Positions 1-6,084 of a DNA stretch of 6,328 bases are shown piece by piece (positions within the stretch are counted from its first letter, which is position 1; the number at the start of each line of letters is the position of its first letter). A program made the position numbers and the translations under genes. The notes under the pieces are model-generated. The model was not told the DNA's origin, made no database searches, and saw only the letters and a list, made by a program, of their open reading frames with translations. The DNA comes from Acidobacteriota bacterium (GTDB taxonomy: Bacteria; Acidobacteriota; Vicinamibacteria; Vicinamibacterales; UBA8438): the NCBI GenBank assembly GCA_011523485.1, contig WTGR01000730.1:1-6328 (forward strand), read 5' to 3'.

Positions 1-290
1 AAACAGGACATCGCCGCTACCGCGGGCAACCTGGAACACGTAATCGAGGCCAGCGGCATCACCACCTACCTGCAAGGCACGGTTCCTCACCGGACCGCGT
101 CAGGGAGCGGGTCGCGGAGGCAATCCGGGCGGGCGGCCCGGGCCGCGTTATCTGGAACAGCGATCAGCAGCGAAGACCGCCGACGATTCCGCCCCCGCGC
201 CGGTTCCCCAAGATCGGACCCGCACTGACTGCCACGCCCGGCCTCGATTTGCGGGCGTCCGTGATAGAACGCCTACGTCTCGGGCAGTAG
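1..290 (+). pseudogene. Possible 3' end of an unidentified plus-strand gene, apparently frameshifted
   Basis: I do not recognise this protein. Frame 1 is open from the window edge and reads protein-like at first (KQDIAATAGNLEHVIEASG, then ITTYLQGT). It becomes an Arg/Ser-rich low-quality translation after about base 90 and stops at 226-228. Frame 3 has the opposite pattern: it is poor before about base 90, then reads RVRERVAEAIRAGGPGRVIW and continues plausibly to a stop at 288-290. The simplest reading is one coding sequence that changes frame near 75-95, either a real frameshift (decayed gene) or an assembly error. It would converge on the minus-strand restriction operon. The start lies outside the window. 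Both frames being shadows in GC-rich non-coding DNA remains a real alternative, so confidence is low. Confidence 0.25.
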
Positions 291-466
291 CGCCGCTGGG
301 TCGGCCGACCCCCTCGCGGAGCACGGCAGATTCTACAGCGGCCACAAGATGGCTCTGACGGCTGTTCCGGTTCTGAATTCCGCCGCGGTCTGGCTGCCGC
401 GCCGACAGTCTGCGCGCGGGCAGTTGCTCAGCCGCGCCCAGTGCTGAACACAATCATCCGCGCCGA
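291..466. other. Non-coding gap between convergent genes
   Basis: This gap separates the presumed plus-strand gene end (290) from the stop of the minus-strand nuclease-like gene (467-469). The open frames crossing it on the minus strand translate to Arg/Ser/Ala-rich low-complexity protein with no recognisable motif, so I do not call a gene. I looked for a terminator serving the minus-strand operon and found only short GC-rich inverted repeats (for example CGCGG at 384-388 facing CCGCG at 397-401) without a following T-run. Confidence 0.5.
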
Positions 467-1123
467 CTACCCGCCGCCGCCCGTTTGTCGGCACGGCAGC
501 AGCGCGTGTCGGATCTCGATCTCGCCGTCGCCCGACACCCGTCGGTGGCGGCTGGAAAAGCGTGTCGCCGCGCCTATGGCTGCTTCGTCTCGCGGCCCCA
601 TGACGAGTGCGACGTCCTGATCGCACTCGACGATTCTCGCCCGCACGCTTGAAGCTGCGTGCGCCACGTCACCGTCCAGGACGTAGCCGAGCATGCACCC
701 GACGGGCAGGTTCTCCGCGTACTGCCCCGTGATGAAGCGGGCAAGCCCCTCCGCCACGTATTCCGTGGCCAGCGATCTCCGGCCGTCGGTGCGCACGACG
801 TTCAGCCGCTTGCATTCGTACGCGAGATACCCTTCAGCGAGTGGATCCTGCAGTACAGCCACGTCGATGCGTCCCTTGCTGTAGGCCAGACCGTTCGACT
901 CGTACCCCGGCGGGTGGTACTGGAACGCAACCGAGTGGAACCACTCCCGAACGAGAGGGTCCTTACGCAGGAACTGCACGAGGTTGAACGTGATGACGTC
1001 TTCTTCCGGCCGATCCGGCAGGACACGAAGACACAGCGGCCAGACATCCAGGACGCTCCGCACGAAGCGCACGTCCAACGAGCGCAGGCGGGTTGCCCAC
1101 GTCGCCGGCTTGCCACCCGGCAT
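467..1123 (-). CDS. PD-(D/E)XK nuclease-like protein, companion of the DNA methyltransferase
   Basis: This is a 218-residue protein, probably the cleavage subunit of the restriction-modification pair. The core signature of a PD-(D/E)XK endonuclease fold is visible: an acidic strand GRIDVAV with Asp87, a short spacer, then the strand YLAYECKRL carrying the E-x-K pair Glu103 and Lys105. Glu40/Glu41 in the helix before ITFNLVQFL could supply the additional N-terminal acidic residue often seen in this fold. The following part (about residues 118-152) has the pattern EYVAEGLARFITGQYA then GCMLGYVLDGD. The protein ends in RFSSRHRR and EIEIRHALLP. It resembles uncharacterised proteins I associate with restriction loci, though I have no database match. 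Its ATG (1121-1123) shares the A of the methyltransferase TGA stop (TGATG), so translation is probably coupled. No strong ribosome-binding site stands alone here. The gene looks complete. That it is the nuclease is inferred from the motif and context. Confidence 0.85.
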   Translation of the reverse strand: MPGGKPATWATRLRSLDVRFVRSVLDVWPLCLRVLPDRPEEDVITFNLVQFLRKDPLVREWFHSVAFQYHPPGYESNGLAYSKGRIDVAVLQDPLAEGYLAYECKRLNVVRTDGRRSLATEYVAEGLARFITGQYAENLPVGCMLGYVLDGDVAHAASSVRARIVECDQDVALVMGPRDEAAIGAATRFSSRHRRVSGDGEIEIRHALLPCRQTGGGG

Positions 1124-4100
1124 CAGGAGCGATTCCTGGGATTGCTATTGCCGGAGTTCGACCACATGTGCAGATCGACCACGATGGCCTTGGCGTCGGC
1201 CAGGGCCGCGGATCGGAGCCAGAACCGTCTTCCGGTCGGCTTGACGAGGAACAGATCGCGGTCGATGAACACCCGGAAGTCCGGCATCGACTGGAAGTTG
1301 CCCGGAAGGGGTTGCTGAACATGCTCGGCGAGTCGGGACAACGCCGCCGCCACGGACCCGTCGTCGTCCTCGGCGTAGTCGAACGCGGCCGGCCCGTCTT
1401 GCAGCGACAGACGGAGGATGGCGAGGTCGTCGTTGCGGGCCACGAGGCGCGTGCCAATGGATCCGTCCCCTTCGAACCAGTCCGCAAGGTCGTCGACCAG
1501 CGTACGAGCGTACTCGCGGCGGTCGCTCGCAGTCGCAGCGTTCCAAATCGCGGGAAAGCCGCTCCGGTGCGGTTGAACGGCTGGAATCACCTGCTCCACC
1601 GTTTCTTCCACGAGGATCCTCTCCGTATCCGACAGGCAGAAGAACTCGTACGCGAGACCGTCGACCTCGTCGAGCACGTCGCGTTCGCTCGACTCGAGCT
1701 CGAACGAGGCACCGGTCGACCGAGCACGTCTCTCGACCAACCCGACCAGTGCATCCGCCGCCGCTCGTGATCGCTCCGGCTCCGGCATGTCCTCTACCGC
1801 CGGAAACGGCAGGCGCAGCAGTTCGGTCTGATGCACCTTGGGACGATCCGAACCGAACGAAGACGTGCCGTGAAATGCGAACCACACCATCAACCGACTG
1901 TTGAGCAGTGCCGCGAGCAGCATGGCGCGACGTCCGTCCCCCGGCGGAACCACGACGGCCTGAATCACGTGTTGGAACGTCAGCGGGTCCTCGACGTAGG
2001 CCGCGCGCAGCCGGTGTCCTCCGTCGCCGAGGCGGGCGACGATGCCGTGCGGAACCAGCACGCGCGGTCCCTCAAATCCTCTCTCGAAACCTCTCCGGCG
2101 CACGGCACCGTCCTTCCACGGCCGCAACCCCTCGCACGTCAGAGCCGGAACGCGAAACTCCTCTATCGGAAGATAAGGGGCCGTTGCGACGACGCTGCTG
2201 TACGCGCGGTCGCGATGGGGGTCCAGGAGTCGCTCGGCGCTGGCCGGCTGGAAACCCTGCCCGATCACCCAGCGACTCCGCGTGGATTCCTCCGGCCGCG
2301 AGAGATTCCCGAATTCGACGACGAGGTCACGGAGACGAGGAAACTGTGCCAGATAGTTGAACAGCCTGGCTTCGGGCTCGCTGAGCCACAGACGCTTCTT
2401 GAAGACGGCGGGGTCAGCGTCCACCATGCGCGAGTCGAGCCGGCACAGATCGGCGCTGCCGATCGTGATCAGCCGCCGCGATTTCAGGTTCAGATCTGCC
2501 TTCGGCGTCAGGTAGTCGAACCGATAGGGGACGCGCCCGGCCGGCGGGCGAGCGAGCACTACCAGCGCGGCGGGGCGCGCCGCCCCGTCGAACAACTGGA
2601 ACCGCATGTCCGCGAAGTTGACGACGGTGAAGACCCGAGTCTCGCGCATGAGGCGTTTGCGCGCCTCCACGGCATGCCCGGCGTGGTTGTGCAGAAAGCC
2701 CATGGCCGGTAGCAGAAACGCGACGACGCCGTCCTCCCGCAGTTGCCGCAGCGACTTCCAGACGAAGGGCCACGCCTGCTCCCGCCCCGGCGCCGGCAAC
2801 CCCTCGGCGCGGCACCACTCCAGGGAGGAAGGGCGTTCGCCGCGACGGCTGGACCAGGGCGGATTGCCGACGACCACATCGACCGGTGAGTCGTCAGCCG
2901 CGTCGGCGAAGAAATCCGCATTGCGAAGCGTCTCTCCGTGGAGCGCAGGGAGCACCGCGCCACGCTGCATGAGCTTGCGGATGTCCGGCGGGGTGATCTC
3001 CTCGAGTAGCGCGACGTACAGCGAGAACACGGCGACCCGCACGGCTCCGCCGTCCAGGTCCCGGCCCTTCAACCTCAACAGGATGTCGACCAGGTTATCC
3101 CAGCGGATCGTCCTGTCACCACCGGTCTCACGGCGGTGCTCGCACAAACGCTGGAACAACCGCACCAGAAAGATGCCGGAGCCGCACGCCGGATCGAGAA
3201 AACTCCCGCTGTCCCTGATCGAGCGCGGCAGCCGGTCCCAGAGGGCGGCGACCACGGTGTCGGCAAGGAACATCGGGGTGTAGTAGGCGCCGTGTGTGCG
3301 GCGCTCCGGTCCTCGTTCACCCAGGAACCGGTCGTGGACGGCGCTGATCAGCTCGATCGGTATGTACTTGAAATGGTACCGCCAGAGGCGGTACTGCCCG
3401 GTCCACCCGTGCATCTCCTCGCGGCCCGAACGGAAGCGGGCCAGAACCGCCAGATGCGCCGCCTGGAGGCGTGGACCGCGGTCGGTGACCTCGAAGGAGC
3501 ACGGGGCTACGAACAGATCGCCGTTGAAGTCCTTACGGAGGATCCCGAAGAGGCTGTAGAACGACTCGACGTCTCCCGATTGCAGCAGCGTCCCGAAGTC
3601 GTTGGCACGGGCGTTTGTGGCGTCCTGGAAATACTCGGTGCCGATGATCTCCCGGTCCTCGAGATAGGCGACGAACATCGCCTGGATCAGCAACGCCTCA
3701 GCAGCACTCGTGGACAGGCCGGCACCGCGGAGCAGGCGATGGGACTCCGCGAGGTTGCGGAGTAGAACCCGGTCCACGCGCTCTTCCGGCTTGAAATGGT
3801 CGGAATGGTCCTCCCAGAAACGGCCCGATTCGGCGCCGTAGACGAGGTTCTGGAGCTTGAGCGCGTCGGTGACGGCGTCCAGCTCGTCAACGAGGCAGGA
3901 AGCGACGGGATCGTGGTCGTTGCCGGAACGCGGGATGCGAGCCAGCGTGAAGACGCGGACCGTGTCACCGGAGATGACGACGAGCAGGCTGGCGAGGCCC
4001 TGGTTCCAGAGCGCCGCGTGGAGCCGGGCCACACGGGCTGGCTCGAACTCGTGCATGGAGAGGATGACGACGGTCGGGACGTGCTGAACGCAGAAGACCG

Positions 4101-4284
4101 CGGCTGCGCCCAGATCGTCCAGCGTCGTGCGCAACGCGCCGGCGTGCGACACGTTGCCGACGTCGTCCGACTTCTCGTAGAACTCCGGCGGGCGGCGGGT
4201 AGAGAGACTCAGGCGCTCCTTCCACGCCGGTTCGAGGAGATTCGACGCCACAGTGCCCATCACCACCGTCCGGTCGCGGCCCAA
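1123..4284 (-). CDS. Eco57I-like N6-adenine DNA methyltransferase with target-recognition region
   Basis: This 1053-residue protein should transfer a methyl group from S-adenosylmethionine to adenine N6 in a specific DNA site. Numbered from the TTG start, it has five regions. Residues 1-160 form an N-terminal domain with the patch ALWNQGLASLLVVISGDTVR and no PD-(D/E)XK signature. Residues 165-330 are helical. The catalytic domain has GAYYTP at 332-337 (motif X-like), the SAM-binding motif I FLDPACGSG at 362-370 and the catalytic motif IV NPPW at 473-476. A probable target-recognition region spans about 665-830, including FEGPRVLVPHGI and LLNSRLMVWFAFHGTSSFG. A C-terminal extension spans about 860-1053 and contains RDLFLVKPTGRRFWLRSAAL. 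The start is ambiguous: TTG at 4284 has GGAG six bases upstream, while ATG at 4260 (residue 9) has only a weak site. It is the first gene of a two-gene operon, overlapping the nuclease-like gene by one base. A BREX PglX-type enzyme is an alternative, but no BREX partner is present in the window. Confidence 0.95.
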   Translation of the reverse strand: MGRDRTVVMGTVASNLLEPAWKERLSLSTRRPPEFYEKSDDVGNVSHAGALRTTLDDLGAAAVFCVQHVPTVVILSMHEFEPARVARLHAALWNQGLASLLVVISGDTVRVFTLARIPRSGNDHDPVASCLVDELDAVTDALKLQNLVYGAESGRFWEDHSDHFKPEERVDRVLLRNLAESHRLLRGAGLSTSAAEALLIQAMFVAYLEDREIIGTEYFQDATNARANDFGTLLQSGDVESFYSLFGILRKDFNGDLFVAPCSFEVTDRGPRLQAAHLAVLARFRSGREEMHGWTGQYRLWRYHFKYIPIELISAVHDRFLGERGPERRTHGAYYTPMFLADTVVAALWDRLPRSIRDSGSFLDPACGSGIFLVRLFQRLCEHRRETGGDRTIRWDNLVDILLRLKGRDLDGGAVRVAVFSLYVALLEEITPPDIRKLMQRGAVLPALHGETLRNADFFADAADDSPVDVVVGNPPWSSRRGERPSSLEWCRAEGLPAPGREQAWPFVWKSLRQLREDGVVAFLLPAMGFLHNHAGHAVEARKRLMRETRVFTVVNFADMRFQLFDGAARPAALVVLARPPAGRVPYRFDYLTPKADLNLKSRRLITIGSADLCRLDSRMVDADPAVFKKRLWLSEPEARLFNYLAQFPRLRDLVVEFGNLSRPEESTRSRWVIGQGFQPASAERLLDPHRDRAYSSVVATAPYLPIEEFRVPALTCEGLRPWKDGAVRRRGFERGFEGPRVLVPHGIVARLGDGGHRLRAAYVEDPLTFQHVIQAVVVPPGDGRRAMLLAALLNSRLMVWFAFHGTSSFGSDRPKVHQTELLRLPFPAVEDMPEPERSRAAADALVGLVERRARSTGASFELESSERDVLDEVDGLAYEFFCLSDTERILVEETVEQVIPAVQPHRSGFPAIWNAATASDRREYARTLVDDLADWFEGDGSIGTRLVARNDDLAILRLSLQDGPAAFDYAEDDDGSVAAALSRLAEHVQQPLPGNFQSMPDFRVFIDRDLFLVKPTGRRFWLRSAALADAKAIVVDLHMWSNSGNSNPRNRS

Positions 4285-4382
4285 TCGCCGCTCCGCCGCC
4301 GGCCCGGCGACGGGTCGCTACGGCACTCGGCCGCTCCGCAGCGGTGAGGAACCCGCCAGATCACCCGCCTCGTCATCGCGCC

Positions 4383-4392
4383 GTATGCATAC
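4383..4392. promoter_or_regulatory. Perfect palindrome GTATGCATAC, possible operator
   Basis: GTATGCATAC is identical to its reverse complement over ten bases. It lies just downstream of the candidate -10 element on the minus strand, covering the expected transcription start of the restriction operon. That is a position where a repressor could act. A second short palindrome, AAATATTT, lies at 4402-4409. No regulator gene is seen in the window, so the operator role is inference, and a chance palindrome in AT-rich DNA is possible. Confidence 0.3.
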
Positions 4393-4393
4393 T

Positions 4394-4402
4394 ATCATAG
4401 CA
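4394..4402 (-). promoter_or_regulatory. Candidate extended -10 promoter of the restriction operon
   Basis: Read on the minus strand, this is TGCTATGAT: a TATGAT hexamer (five of six matches to TATAAT) preceded by the TGn extension. It sits in the only clearly AT-rich stretch of the window. No good -35 hexamer lies 16-18 bases upstream, which is tolerated by extended -10 promoters. Transcription would start near 4387, giving a leader of about 100 bases before the TTG at 4284. This is a by-eye sigma-70 comparison, and the consensus in this phylum is not well known to me. Confidence 0.45.
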
Positions 4403-4632
4403 AATATTTAGCGAAAGTCCGCCGTAATCCGAACTGCAGGCGACGATTGTCGGGCCAGGTCGTTCGACTCGGCCCCCGCCAGCCCTCGCGCCCGGGAGTG
4501 CCGGCTGCGAACCGGAGACGCCCTGGTCGCGACGCGGCCCGCCGGCGCTCGGGCGGCGGAATTCGGCTCCCGGATCGTGCGTTTCGCGGTAGGATTGCCC
4601 GAAACACCGACACTCGAAGAGGGAGTATCGAG

Positions 4633-5634
4633 ATGACGAGTCCTCGTTGCATCGCCGCGCTCGCCGCCCTGCTGGCGGTCGTCCTGCTCGCGCCGGTCCC
4701 GGCCGCGGCCCAGTCCGACGCCCCGACCATGCCGATGCGGACCCCGGACGGCCAGCCGGACATCTCCGGCATCTTCACGTTCCGCACGCTGACGCCGCTC
4801 GAGCGGCCCACGGCGCTGGCGGACCGGGAAACACTGTCGGCCGAGGAGGCGGCGGCCTTCGAGGCCTCGGAGCGGGTGCGCCTGAACCGCGACCTGTTCG
4901 ACCCGATCACGGGAGCCCCGAGCGCCGGGTATCAGCCGCGCGCCGAGGGCGGGGTGCTCTCGTACAACGAGTTCTGGTACGAGCGCGGCATCGAGCTCAC
5001 GAGCGACAAGCGCACGTCGCTGGTGGTCGATCCGCCGAACGGCCGGATCCCCTACACCGACGAGTACCGCGAGGCCCGCGCGATCAACCGCCTCAACATG
5101 CGCAACGGCTTCGGCGACCACTACACCGACCGCACCCTCGGCGACCGCTGCCTGATGGGCTCCAACTCCGGGCCGCCGATGCGGCCGGGCTCGTACAACA
5201 ACAACGTCCACATCTTCCAGACGCCGGGCTACGTGGCGCTGCTGAACGAGCACATCCACAACGTGCGGATCATCCCGATCGACAAGCCGCACGGGAACAT
5301 CCGGCAGTGGGTGGGCGACTCGCGCGGCCGCTGGGAAGGCGAGACGCTGGTGGTCGAGACGACGAACTACGCCCGCGAGACCAACTTCGCGGGCTCGTCG
5401 CGGGACAGCTACCTGGTCGAGCGGTTCACCCGCATCGATCCCGACACGGTGATGTACGAGTTCACGTTCGAGGATCCGAATAACCTGACGCGGCCCTTCA
5501 GCGTCGCCATTCCGTTCCGGCGCACCGACGGCGTGCTCTACGAGTACGCCTGCCACGAGGGCAACTACGGCCTGACCGGCATCCTGGGCGGCGCGCGGCG
5601 CAAGAACACGCAGAAGGTGACGGCGCTCCCGTAG
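4633..5634 (+). CDS. Secreted protein of an Acidobacteriota-type uncharacterised family
   Basis: This 333-residue protein begins with a typical signal peptide: Arg5, a hydrophobic stretch IAALAALLAVVLLAPVP, and a signal-peptidase I site AAA|QS after residue 26. It is therefore expected in the periplasm or outside the cell. The mature part opens with RTPDGQPDISGIF and contains EFWYERG, KRTSLVVDPPNGRIPYTDEY, a CLMGSNSGPPMRPGSYNNN block, GDSRGRWEGETLVVETTNY and YEYACHEGNYG. These blocks match a family I recall as numerous in Vicinamibacteria and related genomes. I know no assigned reaction and assign none. The start is set at 4633 because GGGAG lies seven bases upstream (4621-4625) and the signal peptide begins there; the frame extends further upstream to 4447 but that part is not protein-like. 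The gene appears intact, is followed by a terminator and is probably monocistronic. Confidence 0.93.
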   Translation: MTSPRCIAALAALLAVVLLAPVPAAAQSDAPTMPMRTPDGQPDISGIFTFRTLTPLERPTALADRETLSAEEAAAFEASERVRLNRDLFDPITGAPSAGYQPRAEGGVLSYNEFWYERGIELTSDKRTSLVVDPPNGRIPYTDEYREARAINRLNMRNGFGDHYTDRTLGDRCLMGSNSGPPMRPGSYNNNVHIFQTPGYVALLNEHIHNVRIIPIDKPHGNIRQWVGDSRGRWEGETLVVETTNYARETNFAGSSRDSYLVERFTRIDPDTVMYEFTFEDPNNLTRPFSVAIPFRRTDGVLYEYACHEGNYGLTGILGGARRKNTQKVTALP

Positions 5635-5656
5635 GGTTCACACCGCTCGCGATTTC

Positions 5657-5691
5657 GAGACGGCCGGGGACTGCGAGTTCCCGGCCGTTTC
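5657..5691 (+). terminator. Rho-independent terminator after the secreted-protein gene
   Basis: The core stem pairs 5660-5670 (ACGGCCGGGGA) with 5678-5688 (TTCCCGGCCGT). It is eleven pairs with one G-U wobble around a seven-base loop (CTGCGAG). It extends to 5657/5691 with one more wobble. A moderately T-rich stretch (TTTCCGTCTT, 5688-5697) follows. It begins 22 bases after the stop codon of the secreted-protein gene and ends before the symporter fragment, so it separates the two transcription units. Confidence 0.75.
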
Positions 5692-5709
5692 CGTCTTCAC
5701 GCCCCGGGC

Positions 5710-6042
5710 ATGACCGTTCTCGATTTCCTGATCGTCGCCGCGTTCATCGCCTACGCGGTCGGCTCGGGCCTCCGCAACCGGCGGAAGGCGTCCCGGAACC
5801 TCGACGAGTACTTCCTCGCCAACCGCAGCCTGCCCGGCTGGCAGGCAGGCCTCAGCATGGCCGCGACGCAGTTCGCGCTCGGCTTCTGGGGTCCGGTGGC
5901 GAGGGACGCGGGCGCGACTACGACTGACGGTCCCAGGCGCCTGGGCCGCGCGCTCGCCGCAACCCAACCGGAAAGACACACGCCATCCGCCGGAAATCCC
6001 GGACGTTCAGCGCGAAATCGGACTTCCGGACGACGCGCGTAA
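5710..6042 (+). pseudogene. Truncated N-terminus of an SSS-family sodium:solute symporter
   Basis: The first 56 or so residues are the characteristic start of a solute:sodium symporter. There is a first transmembrane segment (FLIVAAFIAYAVGSGL), a basic loop (RNRRKASRN), then DEYFLANRSLPGWQAGLSMAATQFA. From residue 57 (base about 5878), where the family would continue into the next helices, the frame gives an Arg/Ala/Gly/Thr-rich polypeptide with no membrane segment and stops at 6040-6042. Full members have roughly 500 or more residues and 12-14 helices, so this is a broken gene that cannot transport. No clear ribosome-binding site precedes the ATG. An assembly misjoin is the main alternative to a real deletion or insertion. 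Confidence 0.8.
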
Positions 6043-6064
6043 ACTAGGCGGCGAAGGAGATTGA
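5882..6064 (+). pseudogene. Possible start-less C-terminal remnant of an unknown gene
   Basis: Frame 2 is open across the region beyond the symporter breakpoint and has no ATG, GTG or TTG start. Its last third reads like genuine protein (RKDTRHPPEIPDVQREIG, then LPDDARKLGGEGD) and stops at 6062-6064, 20 bases before the next gene. This is what would remain if the 3' end of a gene upstream of the Schlafen-like gene had been joined to the 5' end of the symporter. I do not recognise the family. The stretch is short, so it may be a chance open frame. It overlaps the symporter read-through in another frame. Confidence 0.25.
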
Positions 6065-6084
6065 CAGGGTCGGGCACCGTAGCG

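Larger units (their letters stand above)
4285..4632. other. Divergent intergenic region between restriction operon and secreted-protein gene
   Basis: About 350 bases without a gene. Most of it is GC-rich. Frames extending upstream of the secreted-protein start (from 4447) translate to Arg/Pro/Gly-rich sequence without a motif and are taken as non-coding. The exception is a compact AT-rich island at about 4383-4410 that carries the promoter-like elements listed separately. A small perfect hairpin (CCGCT, loop CCGC, AGCGG) lies at about 4331-4344 in the presumed leader of the minus-strand operon. I found no convincing -35/-10 pair for the plus-strand gene. Confidence 0.6.

Noticed and set aside
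148..626. Two minus-strand open frames (148-453 and 333-626) downstream of the nuclease-like gene
   Set aside because: Arg/Ser/Ala-rich translations with no motif. One overlaps the nuclease-like gene in another frame, and the other overlaps the better-looking plus-strand tail.
659..1318. 219-residue open frame on the plus strand
   Set aside because: Antisense to the nuclease-like gene and the end of the methyltransferase; Arg/Pro/His-rich with no domain, a GC-rich shadow.
1093..1770. 225-residue open frame on the plus strand
   Set aside because: Antisense to the methyltransferase C-terminal region; no recognisable motif and explained by codon bias on the coding strand.
1831..2712. 293-residue open frame on the plus strand
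   Set aside because: Lies fully antisense to the methyltransferase recognition region; low-complexity Arg/Ala/Glu/Val composition typical of an antisense shadow.
3136..3765. 209-residue open frame on the plus strand
   Set aside because: Antisense to the SAM-binding and N-terminal part of the methyltransferase, whose motifs prove the minus strand is coding.
1123..4284. BREX system (PglX) interpretation of the methyltransferase
   Set aside because: No PglZ, BrxC or other BREX gene is adjacent; both flanks of the two-gene operon are other sequence, so a stand-alone restriction-modification pair fits better.
4408..5556. 382-residue open frame on the minus strand
   Set aside because: Antisense to the secreted-protein gene, which has a signal peptide, a good ribosome-binding site and family blocks; this frame is Arg/Val/Ala/His-rich without domains.
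6061..6066. Perfect TTGACA hexamer as a -35 promoter element
   Set aside because: No -10-like hexamer 16-18 bases downstream (the sequence there is GATGGC, at the start codon itself); most likely chance.
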